DNA from: Planctomycetota bacterium
Lineage (GTDB): Bacteria > Planctomycetota > Planctomycetia > Gemmatales > Gemmataceae
DNA: 49,794 bases
Assembly (NCBI GenBank): GCA_021324515.1
Contig: JAJPIY010000312.1
Span: 1-49,794, forward strand
Reading direction: 5' to 3'
Part shown: piece after piece, positions 1 through 8,286 of the stretch
Position numbering within the stretch: the stretch's first letter is position 1
Layout of the letters: each line of letters starts with the position of its first letter
The notes under the pieces: generated by a model
Databases searched by the model: none
What the model was told of the DNA's origin: nothing
The model's input: only the letters and a program-made list of their open reading frames with translations
Translations under genes and position numbers: made by a program

Positions 1-125
1 CCTGTGGGGGAGGGAGTTGTATTTGTTCCCTCCCCCCCTGTGGGGGAGGGTTAGGGTGGGGGGGGTAGAACTCCTTGTCTGCATTGTACTTACCCCCCCA
101 CCCCAGCCCTCCCCCACAAGGGGGG
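1..125. repeat. G-rich palindromic intergenic repeat
   Basis: Two hairpin units lie side by side. The first (about 1-36) pairs GGGGGAGGGA with TCCCTCCCCC around a loop containing AGTTGTATTTGTTC. The second pairs about 35-65 with about 93-123, one arm being nearly the reverse complement of the other (GTGGGGGAGGG against CCCTCCCCCAC). A related copy with the same loop word is at 4397-4450. It sits just past the 3' end of the FAD dehydrogenase gene on the minus strand, so it may act as a transcript end, although it has no T-run. Confidence 0.7.
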
Positions 126-178
126 AGGGAGTTTTGTCCGTTAGCCCTAATTCTCCATCCTAGCATACAAGGCGCCCG

Positions 179-1792
179 TCAGCGCGGCCCTAAGGGGGCG
201 TACTTGGCGATGATGGCCTTGGCTGAACGCAGGCCATCGACGGCGGCGCTGACGATGCCGCCGGCGTAGCCGGCGCCTTCGCCCACCGGGTACAGTCCTT
301 CGCATCCGGGCGTTTCGCGCGTGGTTGGGTCACGCAGGATGCGCACCGGGGCGCTGCCGCGCGCCTCGGGGCCGACCAGCGTCGCCTCCGGAACAAAGCG
401 GCCGCGCCACTGCTGATCCATGATCGGTATACCGCGACGCAGCGCTTCAACGATCAGCGGCGGCACCAAGTCGGCGATGCGTCCGCGTACGGCGCCGCGC
501 TGATAGCTCGTCTCGGGAATATCGGTTGTCTCGCGGCCGTCCAGGAAATCGCAGACGCGCTGGATCGGGCAGAGATAATTGCGCCGGCCCATCTCGAAAG
601 CGCGTTGTTCGTAAATTTGCTGCAAATGGACGCCGGCCAAAACGTCGCGGCTGCCGAACTGCTCAGGCGGCACCGTCACCACCAGGCCGCTGTTGGCGAA
701 CGGTGAATCATGCTTCGACAGGCTCATGCCGTTGGTGCAGAAAGCCCCTGGCTCCGATACACTCGGCATGATGTAGCCGCCGGCGCACATGCAGAAAGTG
801 AACAGATCGTGCGGCCCATTGGCGATCAGTGTGTAGCTCGCTGCTCCCAACCGTTGCTCCAATGGAGTCGGGCCGTACTGGACACGGTTGACGATCTCTT
901 GCGGATGCTCGATCCGCACGCCCATCTGAAACGGTTTTTGCACCATCGGCACGCCGCGCGCTTGCAACATGCGGTAGGTATCACGGGCGCTGTGGCCGAT
1001 GGCCAAAACAGCCACCGTGGCGGGAACATACCCCGATGAGGTAGCTAATCCGCGCAAACGGCCGCCGGCTAGATCAAGATCCTCAACACGGCATGAGAAA
1101 CGTACCTCGCCGCCCAGGCTTTCAATGCGGCGGCGTAGCGCCTTGACCACGGCCGGCAGGCGATTGCTGCCCAGGTGCGGCCGAGCGTCGTAGAGGATGG
1201 ACGGCTTCCCCTTGCACTCGGCAAACAGTTGGAGCACACGGCGCACGTCGGGGCCGGAATTGCGATAGGTTAGTTTGCCATCGCTGAAGGTGCCAGCCCC
1301 GCCTTCGCCGAACAGATAATTGCTCTCGGGATCGAGGGGACCACCCGCATCAAAGGCACGAACATCGTGGATGCGCTGGCGCACAGGCCGGCCCCGCTCC
1401 AACACCAGGGGGCGATAGCCTTGCTCTGCCAGAAAGTAGGCTGCCGCCAAGCCGCCCGGACCCGAACCGACAACGACCGGCCGATGCGCCAAAGGACGTG
1501 TACCCGGTGTTGGCAGGATGAACGGCTCTTCCGTGTAGAGATCGACTGTCACCGGGGGGCGCACGTTTCGCCGGGCGTGGGCCACAATGCGCCGCTCATC
1601 GCCGGGAAGGACGACTTCGGCGTTATAAACGAAGTGCAGAGAATCCTTGTTGCGAGCATCGAGGGCCTTGCGGAGAATGCGCCACGTCAAGGGCGTAGTC
1701 GGACGAAGGCCGAGAATGCGGGCCAGATGCTCTGGCAGCATCGCTTCCGGCTCATCGATGTCGAGACGCAGGTTGGCGATGCGGATAGCCAT
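179..1792 (-). CDS. FAD-dependent dehydrogenase (uncharacterised family)
   Basis: A 537-residue NAD(P)/FAD-dependent oxidoreductase, probably cytoplasmic. Residues 1-100 form a small N-terminal domain. A dinucleotide-binding motif GSGPGGLAAA begins at residue 109 and is followed by VLERG, the acidic end of the second beta strand. Further on are NYLFGEGGAGTFSDGKL, typical of the uncharacterised FAD-dependent dehydrogenase group, and near the C-terminus GLYPVGEGAGYAGGIVSAAVDG, which closes the FAD site. Length is normal for that group. No substrate can be assigned. The start is set by homology-like N-terminal reading MAIRIANLRL; no good ribosome site precedes it, because the leader is occupied by an inverted repeat. 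An Rrf2-type regulator lies 75 bases upstream on the same strand and may be co-transcribed. Confidence 0.88.
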   Translation of the reverse strand: MAIRIANLRLDIDEPEAMLPEHLARILGLRPTTPLTWRILRKALDARNKDSLHFVYNAEVVLPGDERRIVAHARRNVRPPVTVDLYTEEPFILPTPGTRPLAHRPVVVGSGPGGLAAAYFLAEQGYRPLVLERGRPVRQRIHDVRAFDAGGPLDPESNYLFGEGGAGTFSDGKLTYRNSGPDVRRVLQLFAECKGKPSILYDARPHLGSNRLPAVVKALRRRIESLGGEVRFSCRVEDLDLAGGRLRGLATSSGYVPATVAVLAIGHSARDTYRMLQARGVPMVQKPFQMGVRIEHPQEIVNRVQYGPTPLEQRLGAASYTLIANGPHDLFTFCMCAGGYIMPSVSEPGAFCTNGMSLSKHDSPFANSGLVVTVPPEQFGSRDVLAGVHLQQIYEQRAFEMGRRNYLCPIQRVCDFLDGRETTDIPETSYQRGAVRGRIADLVPPLIVEALRRGIPIMDQQWRGRFVPEATLVGPEARGSAPVRILRDPTTRETPGCEGLYPVGEGAGYAGGIVSAAVDGLRSAKAIIAKYAPLGPR

Positions 1793-1807
1793 ACTTTCGG
1801 TTTTCCG

Positions 1808-1856
1808 TTTTCGGTCTTCGGTTTTCGGTAATCGTCCGAAAACCGAAGACCGAAAA
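1808..1856. repeat. 21-bp-arm inverted repeat
   Basis: Arms 1808-1828 and 1836-1856 are exact reverse complements (TTTTCGGTCTTCGG... against ...CCGAAGACCGAAAA) around the loop TAATCGT. The unit TCTTCGGTTTTCGG is itself repeated within the flanks. The hairpin fills the gap between the Rrf2-type gene (stop at 1868) and the FAD dehydrogenase (start at 1792), so it is placed to end or weaken read-through, or to cover the leader of the second gene. Confidence 0.85.
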
Positions 1857-1867
1857 CCGAAGACCGA

Positions 1868-2317
1868 TCACTTACTACGGTTGACCAGGTCAGAAATCTT
1901 CACTTTTTCTAGGGCCTTGCGCGTCTGCTCGGCAGTCTGGCCGCAGACTTGCTCCAGTTTGGGCTGAAGGCTGTTCCAGAACTGGTTGAACTTTTTGATC
2001 TGCGCCGGCGAGAATTCATCGTCTTTGTCGGTTGGGCGTTCGGGAGCGTAACCACGCAGCGTACCGTCCACCGCTTCAATGACATCGAGCATGGTGATAT
2101 CTGAAGGAGGCTTGGCCAGACGATAACCTCCGTGTGGTCCTTTGACCGACAGCAAAATACGGTGGGTGACGAGCGGCTTAAGCACTTTGAGTAAGAAACG
2201 CATAGGAATGCCACGCTCATTGGCGATGTCGTGCGACGCCACCGGGACGTTTGCTTTTTGTTGGGCCATGTGGACAACAGCGTGGAGGGCGTAGCTGGAG
2301 GCACGTGTAAGTTTCAT
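1868..2317 (-). CDS. Rrf2-family transcriptional regulator
   Basis: A 149-residue Rrf2-type winged-helix DNA-binding protein. The start MKLTRASSYALHAVVHMA is the usual family N-terminus, so this ATG was chosen over the open frame that runs further upstream. The recognition helix region (IANERGIPMRFLLKVLKPL) and the wing GPHGGYRLAKPPSDITMLDVIEAVDG are clear. The three clustered cysteines that hold an Fe-S cluster in IscR or NsrR are absent; only one Cys remains, in the C-terminal tail. It is therefore either a non-Fe-S Rrf2 member or senses by another ligand. The ribosome site is weak. The likely target is the neighbouring FAD dehydrogenase, but this is inference from position. Confidence 0.88.
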   Translation of the reverse strand: MKLTRASSYALHAVVHMAQQKANVPVASHDIANERGIPMRFLLKVLKPLVTHRILLSVKGPHGGYRLAKPPSDITMLDVIEAVDGTLRGYAPERPTDKDDEFSPAQIKKFNQFWNSLQPKLEQVCGQTAEQTRKALEKVKISDLVNRSK

Positions 2318-2623
2318 GGAACCATCGCGGCCGTCCGTTTCCGGACAGCCCTCACTCCTCATACATGTAAGGGGACAAAAAGGAAACATCGATCGATGCC
2401 CAACACTTCTCGGCACCGGCGGTCTACCCGGTGAGACACGTGGCCTCACCTGTATTACGCCGCCCCCTCGGCGTTGAGTGGCGGGTTGGACGATGAAGGT
2501 AATCCGAAGGGCGAAGCCGAGCAATGATAGCGTTACATCGATCCCTAAAGTTCAAATATAGTGTCCGCCGGACGGCTTGGCAACCCCGCTCATGAAAAAA
2601 CCAGGTTTCGTGTTATAAACTCT
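2318..2623. other. Intergenic, no gene recognised
   Basis: About 300 bases between the zinc-ribbon gene and the Rrf2 gene, both on the minus strand. The Rrf2 frame stays open upstream to 2524, but the added residues are Arg/Pro-rich and unlike a protein domain. It should hold the Rrf2 promoter. No convincing -35/-10 pair, RNA gene or strong hairpin stands out. Confidence 0.5.
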
Positions 2624-4048
2624 TTATTGCGCTGCCGGCGCGGCTTGGCGAATGTCCGCGTCGGTGAAGCGAATGCCGATGACAGCGGTGGCGGGATAAT
2701 CTTTGTCCTCGACACGTACCAGGCCGCGGCGAACACGGACGCGCCACAGAAAAGGGCCGTGGTATGCCTCGCCTGCCTCTGTGCCGAACAGCACGGCCGC
2801 AGCCTCGGCATCGTCGCCGTCGGTGCAGACGAACATCTGTTTTTCTTCGCCCGGCTCAAGGAAATCGCCTTGGTCACGGCGCCCTTTGACCCATTCGCGC
2901 CGGTTAGCGGGATCGCCGCGCGGATACCAGTGGGCCGGCCCGCCGTAGCAACGATATTTATTCCCGACTTCCAAGAGCGTCAAGGGAGGTATCAGGTCCA
3001 GACCCGGCCGCCAATAGCGGTCGAAATAGTTATCCAACGGTGCAAAAGCGTAATCGGTAGCGAGATTTTTCAAGTCGAGGTACAGCACCAGCGAATCGTT
3101 TTGGCAAGGCTCCGGCCGGGAAGGACCCACGACTACGAAGACACGCTGGCGCTCGACACGATTGGGCGTAACTTGCAGGTCGCCGACACGGAGAGGTTTG
3201 CCCAAAGTAGTGCAAAGGGACTCTGGCAATGGAAGAGTGGCCAGTTCCGGCTTGTACTTGTCGGTGCGGCTGACCTTTTTGCCTTTGCGGACGCCTGGGT
3301 CGTCGCCTACATCTGGCATCGTGTCGAAGCGCTCCCGGAACTTTTCCTGGAGTTGTTGGTGTTCCCGGTAGAGCAAGAGGGCGAAAATGCTGATAACAAC
3401 AGCGTAAAGCACCAGCGGACAAAACACCAAGAGCAGAAACCAAGGCGTTTTCGTTTGGCTTGGTCTCCGCTCCCGCACACGAGCGACAGCCGACTCACTC
3501 CGCATGTCGTCTGGCGGCGCTGTGCCGGGCGGCGGCGGCGACGTTTCAGTAAGGGGGCCGCCTGACCAAAGCGGCGCACCGCTTCCCGGAAGGACATCTG
3601 TATTTTCACTCTGGGCCAACGGGGCCAAAGAAGCGGGCGGAGCTGCGACGGGGGGAAGGTTCATCCCAGGCAGGGGCGAAGCAAGGGTCGATAGAGGCCC
3701 CGGTGGAGGAGGAACATTGTCGCCGGGCAATGTGGGCGCCAGGGACTCGGAAGGCGCCTCAACCTGCGGCGCTTCGCTATAGCGGAACAACTCGCTGCTT
3801 ACATCCGCCGGCGCGAAAATGTCTTCAGCGGCATTGGAGAATGCCGGCGTGTGCAAAACGGTCTCGGTCAAACCCGGAGGCGACGCTGGGGGGGATAGCA
3901 CCGACGCCCCGACGGTCCAAGGGTTAGCAGGTGGTGGAGCGATCACGACTTGCTGGCAGTGCGGACAGCGCACCTGTTGACCCAGGTGTTGATTGTTGAC
4001 AGCCATGAGCTTGCCGCAATGCCCGCACTGAAACTGGACCGTCTGCAT
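2624..4048 (-). CDS. Zinc-ribbon, Pro-rich, membrane-anchored protein of unknown function
   Basis: A 474-residue protein in three parts. Residues 1-36 form a treble-cleft or zinc-ribbon knuckle with two CxxC pairs (CGHC and CPHC). Residues about 40-195 are low-complexity and rich in Pro, Ala and Ser. One strongly hydrophobic segment at about 199-222 (FLLLVFCPLVLYAVVISIF) should span the membrane, followed by a short charged coiled stretch. The rest, about 260-474, looks like a compact beta-rich domain with many aromatic residues and would lie outside the cytoplasm if the zinc ribbon is inside. Start supported by GGAGA 8 bases upstream of ATG. Zinc-ribbon/linker/membrane proteins of this layout are common in planctomycetes; the function is not known to me. 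Confidence 0.85.
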   Translation of the reverse strand: MQTVQFQCGHCGKLMAVNNQHLGQQVRCPHCQQVVIAPPPANPWTVGASVLSPPASPPGLTETVLHTPAFSNAAEDIFAPADVSSELFRYSEAPQVEAPSESLAPTLPGDNVPPPPGPLSTLASPLPGMNLPPVAAPPASLAPLAQSENTDVLPGSGAPLWSGGPLTETSPPPPGTAPPDDMRSESAVARVRERRPSQTKTPWFLLLVFCPLVLYAVVISIFALLLYREHQQLQEKFRERFDTMPDVGDDPGVRKGKKVSRTDKYKPELATLPLPESLCTTLGKPLRVGDLQVTPNRVERQRVFVVVGPSRPEPCQNDSLVLYLDLKNLATDYAFAPLDNYFDRYWRPGLDLIPPLTLLEVGNKYRCYGGPAHWYPRGDPANRREWVKGRRDQGDFLEPGEEKQMFVCTDGDDAEAAAVLFGTEAGEAYHGPFLWRVRVRRGLVRVEDKDYPATAVIGIRFTDADIRQAAPAAQ

Positions 4049-4284
4049 AGTAATTCTCCGCGTGCCTGGGCAGCCCCGATGTCCCCTTCTCCACGGATCT
4101 TAATTCTTAATATATCATCCCTTGGTCTCGATGACTTCATGAAGAAAAGCATTCGTCCAGCAAAAAGCTTGCTCTGTCTGACTAGCATGTGCAATAAGGA
4201 ACCAGGGCCGCACCCGAAGAGAAGAACGGATCGACATAGCGTTAGAGTCGGCGTTGATGTGCCAGGCTCCGTCAGCGATTCCTC

Positions 4285-4599
4285 TCAGCGCTCACGGTGT
4301 TCCCTAACTGGCATGGCGCGCGGTGATCTGGACAAACTCCAAGGGCAGTGCGTTAGCGCCCCGAGCTCGGGATGCTGACGCAATTCCGCTCGCCCCGGAG
4401 GAGAGAGAGTTGTGTTTGTTCTCGCCCCCACCAAGGGGGAGGGAGAAAGCAGTTGCATCCAACAGGCCCATGCCCCGACGCGGTCGCCCCACCGACGGCA
4501 CAGTTGCTCCAGGGGAAACAATAGTTCGGCGTCCTCGGGATCACATACGTGTCCCGCCTGGCATACAGCCCAAGCCTGCTCGTAGCGACGTAAAGGCAA
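4285..4599 (-). pseudogene. Possible gene remnant, partly made of repeat
   Basis: The first 50 or so residues of this frame (PLRRYEQAWAVCQAGHVCDP, followed by a helical stretch rich in Trp, Cys and Glu) look like real protein, similar in feel to a helical or TPR-like C-terminal region. The frame stays open a little further upstream but has no ATG start and no ribosome site; the only in-frame start is TTG at 4599. The remaining residues are translated from the G-rich repeat at 4397-4450 and look like noise. I read it as the decayed 3' end of an older gene, or as chance. Not assigned to a family. Confidence 0.25.
4397..4450. repeat. Second copy of the G-rich repeat
   Basis: Shares the loop word AGTTGTGTTTGTTC with the copy at 1-36 (AGTTGTATTTGTTC), flanked here by GGAGGAGAGAG and CTCGCCCCC, followed by CCAAGGGGGAGGG. 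The loop is kept better than the stems, which differ between the two sites. Confidence 0.55.
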
Positions 4600-4839
4600 A
4601 TCTACGTCCGAGCGGGAGAAAAGCCCCAGACCGGGGGATTTGTGCCCACCTGCCGCTTGCCTCCCCTGCGCTCGTCACTTCGATCAGCGCGCGTATTGTT
4701 TTCTCAAGTCTCACTATCAGAAGCGTTTGCGTCGCAACCCTGCTCAGAAGTTCCAGACTCGCACAATCTTGGCATCGCGCTTGCTTTCTCGCTTTTAGCA
4801 CGCGAGTTTCCGAAAACCATTTATTGAGAGGAGACGAAC

Positions 4840-5580
4840 ATGACAAGAGGGTTGCGAGGCATCGTGGTGTTCTTGGCCGCGACAATGGTTGGCGGCCTGA
4901 TCGAATGGGGACCGGCGGGAGGACTTACCAGCGTGGCCGAAGCGAATCCGAAGAAAGGAAAAGAAGACAAGGGACCGAAAGATAAGGGACCGAAAAAAGG
5001 CAAAAATGATTTGCAGAAGGCCTATGACGCTTTGACGGACGTGGCTGCCTGGACGGAAACAGGCCGCGCGCGGCCGCCGCGCGATCTGGCGCCCTTGATC
5101 GATCAAGCCAAAGACCTTTACCGCGACGCCGTGCGGGCGGCCCGCGAGGAGGAATTGGGGCGGGCCGACGAATTGGCGAAGGCGGCGCATGATGCCGCCC
5201 GTGGGCTGGTCCATGCTCTGCGGGCGGATGCCCCGGCTGTGCGAGGAATCCCCGCCCCGCCGCTTCAGGACAATTATGAGTTGACCGATCTGCTAAGGCG
5301 GACACGCGATCGCTTGGAGGACATCGGCGCTTTGGCGCCGCGCGGCGTGGGGCGAGCGTTCCTCGATGCTGCCCGCCGGGCCTACGATCAAGCACGGCAA
5401 GCCAGCCGCGACGATACAAGCCGCGCCCTCCAATTGGCCCGCGCTGCCGAAGCTTGGACGCACGTGGGCGAACACCTGATGCGCGCCGATTCGCGGACGG
5501 ATTATCGCTCGCCGCCAGATCGCCGTCGCCCGCCGCCTCCAGACGACCGCCGCCGTCCGCCGCCCCCGCCACGCGACTGA
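4840..5580 (+). CDS. Secreted helical protein with Pro/Arg-rich tail
   Basis: A 246-residue exported protein of unknown function. The N-terminus (MTRGLRGIVVFLAATMVGGL) is a signal peptide with cleavage probably after SVAEA near residue 35. A Lys/Gly-rich linker with repeated GPKDKGPKKGK follows, then a helical domain at about residues 50-215 with many Ala, Arg and Asp residues, and a C-terminal tail of alternating PP, DRR and PPPP that is likely unfolded and may bind a surface or another protein. The start has a good ribosome site, GAGAGGAGA, 6-8 bases upstream. A palindromic repeat follows the stop. The charge pattern suggests a periplasmic role, but no domain is recognised. Confidence 0.85.
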   Translation: MTRGLRGIVVFLAATMVGGLIEWGPAGGLTSVAEANPKKGKEDKGPKDKGPKKGKNDLQKAYDALTDVAAWTETGRARPPRDLAPLIDQAKDLYRDAVRAAREEELGRADELAKAAHDAARGLVHALRADAPAVRGIPAPPLQDNYELTDLLRRTRDRLEDIGALAPRGVGRAFLDAARRAYDQARQASRDDTSRALQLARAAEAWTHVGEHLMRADSRTDYRSPPDRRRPPPPDDRRRPPPPPRD

Positions 5581-5609
5581 TGCGCCTACCACTCCGATTG
5601 GGACCATCC

Positions 5610-5663
5610 GAGCCGCGACCGTAAGGAAGCGGGGGCAAGGACCGCTCCCTTACGGTCGCGGCT
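5610..5663. repeat. Palindromic element, intergenic copy
   Basis: A 54-bp hairpin with arms beginning GAGCCGCGACCGTAAGGAAG and ending in CTTACGGTCGCGGCT; about 22 bases pair around a short loop, and TTTGTT follows. It sits after the secreted-protein stop and could end transcription. A second copy lies inside the MFS gene at 8903-8957, where a G:C pair in the arms has become A:T on both sides. In the frame that reads this type of element, the right arm gives the peptide PLPYGRGS. Confidence 0.9.
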
Positions 5664-5698
5664 TTGTTAAGAAAACCTTTTCTTCCGGAGATTTCTAC

Positions 5699-6973
5699 AT
5701 GGCGACCGCCCTTACGCTCCCTCCCTGTTCTTCGATGGCTCGGCCGCATCAGCAAAGGCATCATCTCTCGATGCGAAGCCGCCTGGGCCTCAATGCGGCC
5801 AATTTCTTTCTGGCCGAGATTGGTGGCGTCGTCGCGCCGTTTCTGAGCAAGTACCTGATCGAGTGCGGCTGGAGCGACGGCAGCGTGGGCATGGCCATCG
5901 CCCTGGGCGGCCTGGGTGTTTTTCTTATGCAAGCGCCGGCTGGCTTCCTCGTCGATCGCATCCGTCGGCGCCGCACCCTCTTGGCCGTTGCCTCGCTGAT
6001 GGTGGGATTATGTTTCGGTCTGCTGCCGCTGTTGCCGGCGAGTTGGAAATGTCTCGATCCTTTGTTGTTCCTGGCGGGCATGGGGCGATCGTTCTTCACT
6101 CCGCTGTTGGGGGCCTTGGCCTTGGGGTTGGCCGGACACGCCGGTTTGAATTGCCTCGTGGGCACGGCTCAGAGCTACGATCACGCCGGGAACCTGGCCT
6201 CCGCTGTTGTGGCGATTAGCTTGCTTGCCTGGCTCCCCGTTACGTCAATTTTTTACGCGGTCGCTGTCGTCTCCGTGCTTGCCGCTGCTTCGGCATTCGT
6301 CATCCGTGCCGACGAGGTGGACGAAGAGTTGGCCTGCGGCGGGCGCCAAAAAGGCCGGCCTGCTACTGGTTTTCTGACCTTGCTTCGCGATCGCCGTGTG
6401 GCCATTCTGTTCGCCGCCGTGGCCTTGTTCCACCTGGCCAATGCTCCGGTGATGCCACTGGTCGGCACCTACATTGCCCGGCTAGGCGGCACAAACACGC
6501 AGGTGGCCTGCGTGGTCCTGACGGCCCAGGCAGTCATGGTGCCGGTGGCCTGGTTGGCCGGGCGCTTCGGCGAACGCTGGGGCCGCAAACCGGTCTTGGC
6601 CCTCGGCTTCGCTGTACTGCCCCTTCGTATCGTGTTGTATTCCCTGACGGATTCGCCCTGGATGTTGGTGGCGCTGCAAACGCTAGACGGCATTGGCGCA
6701 GGAATATACGGCGTGGTCATCGTGGCTATCTGCGCCGATTTGACACGCGGTACGGGGCGCTTCAACGCCCTGCAAGGTTTAATCGCCACAGCGTTGAGTG
6801 CTGGCGGTGTGATCGGCCCGGCGCTTGCCGGCTTCGTGGTTCAGTATCTCGGCTTCGCCGCGGCATTTTACCTGTTTGCCGCCGTCGCCGCCGTCGCTGC
6901 ACTGGTGTTTGTGTTGTTCATGCCGGAAACTTGCCAGCGATCAGCGATCAGCCAGCCGATTGCTGACCACTGA
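5699..6973 (+). CDS. MFS transporter
   Basis: A 424-residue major facilitator superfamily permease with 12 predicted membrane helices. Signature loop motifs between helices 2 and 3 (GFLVDRIRRRR, residues about 81-91) and in the second half (GRFGERWGRKP, about 288-298) are clear. The N-terminal 24 residues before MRSRLGLNAANFF are not membrane-like, so an ATG at 5771 is possible, but GGAG 8 bases upstream favours 5699. The substrate cannot be told from sequence. It is the first gene of a run with an SLC13/ArsB-like permease, a second MFS protein and a histidine kinase. The last residues (AISQPIADH) are encoded by a palindromic repeat. Confidence 0.9.
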   Translation: MATALTLPPCSSMARPHQQRHHLSMRSRLGLNAANFFLAEIGGVVAPFLSKYLIECGWSDGSVGMAIALGGLGVFLMQAPAGFLVDRIRRRRTLLAVASLMVGLCFGLLPLLPASWKCLDPLLFLAGMGRSFFTPLLGALALGLAGHAGLNCLVGTAQSYDHAGNLASAVVAISLLAWLPVTSIFYAVAVVSVLAAASAFVIRADEVDEELACGGRQKGRPATGFLTLLRDRRVAILFAAVALFHLANAPVMPLVGTYIARLGGTNTQVACVVLTAQAVMVPVAWLAGRFGERWGRKPVLALGFAVLPLRIVLYSLTDSPWMLVALQTLDGIGAGIYGVVIVAICADLTRGTGRFNALQGLIATALSAGGVIGPALAGFVVQYLGFAAAFYLFAAVAAVAALVFVLFMPETCQRSAISQPIADH

Positions 6974-6978
6974 TCGCT
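6936..6978. repeat. Small palindrome over the MFS stop codon
   Basis: AGCGATCAG at 6936 pairs with CTGATCGCT ending at 6978, with an inner CAGC/GCTG pair. It contains the stop codon of the first MFS gene and supplies its last codons. The next gene's ribosome site follows directly. Confidence 0.7.
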
Positions 6979-7005
6979 TCTGTCGGAACAAAGGAGAAAG
7001 CCTCG

Positions 7006-8283
7006 ATGGCGACCCCATCGACCGTTTGGTTGACCGCGACGTTGTTTATCTTGACCTACGCCGGCCTGGCCTTGGGCAAGGCGCCAGGCTTGCGCATGGA
7101 CCGCGCTGGCATCGCTTTGGTCGGCGCTACCCTCATGCTTCTCGCCGGTATTCTCTCCTTACAAGAGGCGGTTTCTCCTCAATGCATCGATTACGAAACC
7201 TTGCTTCTGCTTTTGGGCATGATGATTGTGGTCGGCTGTCTGCGTCTGTCCGGCTTCTTCCGCCTGTTGGCGCATTGGTGCCTGGATCGCATCGAAACGC
7301 CGCGGGGACTATTGGCCGTGACCATCCTGCTTTCCGGCGTGTTGTCGGCGTTTCTGGTCAATGACATCGTTTGCCTGGCGCTGACGCCGCTGGTGCTGCA
7401 CCTGGCCCGTCGTTTGCGCTTCGATCCGCTGCCGCACCTGATCGGCTTGGCCACGGCGTCGAACATCGGCTCGACCGGCACCATCACCGGCAATCCGCAG
7501 AACATGATTATCGGCATCCAGTCGCATATCTCGTATTTGCGCTTCGCCGCTCGTCTGTTTCCGGTCGCCGCCCTGGGATTGGTCGTCAATTACTTCATCA
7601 TCGTTTTCATCTACCGCCGCCGTCTGGTCCCGCCCAAGATCGTCGATGTGGTCGGGCCGATCCCGCGCGAGCCGCTGCCGCCGCTTCGCCGGGCGCATCG
7701 GTGGCTGCTGGGCAAAAGTGTGCTGGCTGCCCTTACAACCGTCGTCCTGTTCTTCGCGCTGCCCAGCCAATGTTTGCCGCTCATCGCCCTGGGCGCGGCC
7801 TCTTTCCTTCTCGTGGGCCGCATCGTCCGTCCGGAGAAAATTTATCGGCAAATTGATTGGAGTTTGCTGATGATGTTCGCCGGCCTGTTCGTCGTCGTCC
7901 ATGCCTTCCGCTTGCATGTCGTGGCGCGCTGGGGCATTGAGGACTGGACCTGGCTGCTGAATCATCCGGTCGATCTGCTCAGCGGCGTTTCAGCGGCGCT
8001 GTCGAACCTGGTCAGCAACGTACCGGCGGTGCTGTTGTTCGGGCCGGTGATGCAGGCGATGCCAGCGGCTCATCAGGAGACGGCCTGGTTGGCGCTAGCT
8101 ATGTCGAGCACCTTCGCCGGCAATCTGACGGTGCTCGGCTCGGTGGCCAACCTCATCGTCGTCGAGAACGCCCGCCGCGAGGGGGTGTCTATTTCGTTCG
8201 GGGAGTATTGCAAAGTCGGCGTGCCGTTGACACTGCTGACGCTGGCGCTGGGCATCGCGTGGTTGAAGTTTGTGCCGTATTGA
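7006..8283 (+). CDS. SLC13/ArsB-type anion permease
   Basis: A 425-residue inner-membrane permease of the ion transporter superfamily (ArsB, NhaD, CitMHS, SLC13 relatives). The two pseudo-symmetric re-entrant motifs are visible: ASNIGSTGTITGNPQNM at about residues 151-167 and SNLVSNVPAVLLFG at about 333-346. About ten hydrophobic helices surround them. The family moves anions such as arsenite, dicarboxylates, sulfate or silicate, or exchanges Na+ for H+; the substrate here is open. There is no arsenic resistance gene nearby, which argues against naming it arsB. The start has a strong ribosome site (AAAGGAGA). It lies 32 bases after the first MFS gene and is followed by a hairpin repeat. Confidence 0.88.
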   Translation: MATPSTVWLTATLFILTYAGLALGKAPGLRMDRAGIALVGATLMLLAGILSLQEAVSPQCIDYETLLLLLGMMIVVGCLRLSGFFRLLAHWCLDRIETPRGLLAVTILLSGVLSAFLVNDIVCLALTPLVLHLARRLRFDPLPHLIGLATASNIGSTGTITGNPQNMIIGIQSHISYLRFAARLFPVAALGLVVNYFIIVFIYRRRLVPPKIVDVVGPIPREPLPPLRRAHRWLLGKSVLAALTTVVLFFALPSQCLPLIALGAASFLLVGRIVRPEKIYRQIDWSLLMMFAGLFVVVHAFRLHVVARWGIEDWTWLLNHPVDLLSGVSAALSNLVSNVPAVLLFGPVMQAMPAAHQETAWLALAMSSTFAGNLTVLGSVANLIVVENARREGVSISFGEYCKVGVPLTLLTLALGIAWLKFVPY

Positions 8284-8286
8284 CTG

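Larger units (their letters stand above)
4049..4839. other. Long gene-poor divergent intergenic region
   Basis: Nearly 800 bases between the divergent zinc-ribbon gene and the secreted-protein gene. It should carry both promoters, but none is clear. It contains a G-rich repeat at 4397-4450 and, on the minus strand, a short stretch that reads like protein (see 4285-4599). No tRNA-like or rRNA sequence is visible. The part from 4650 to 4839 is lower in GC and leads into a good ribosome site (GAGAGGAGA) for the downstream gene. Confidence 0.5.

Noticed and set aside
1868-2524. Longer Rrf2 protein of 218 residues
   Set aside because: The extra 69 residues are not Rrf2-like; the family start MKLTRASSYALHA is at 2317.
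2561-3565. Plus-strand open frame of 334 residues
   Set aside because: Antisense shadow of the zinc-ribbon gene, which has a clear start, helix and CxxC motifs.
4925-5932. Minus-strand open frame of 335 residues
   Set aside because: Runs across the secreted-protein gene, a repeat and the start of the MFS gene; composition is low-complexity and no start site fits.
7006-8283. Naming the permease arsB
   Set aside because: The superfamily is broad and no arsR, arsC or arsA gene is nearby, so only the superfamily is supported.
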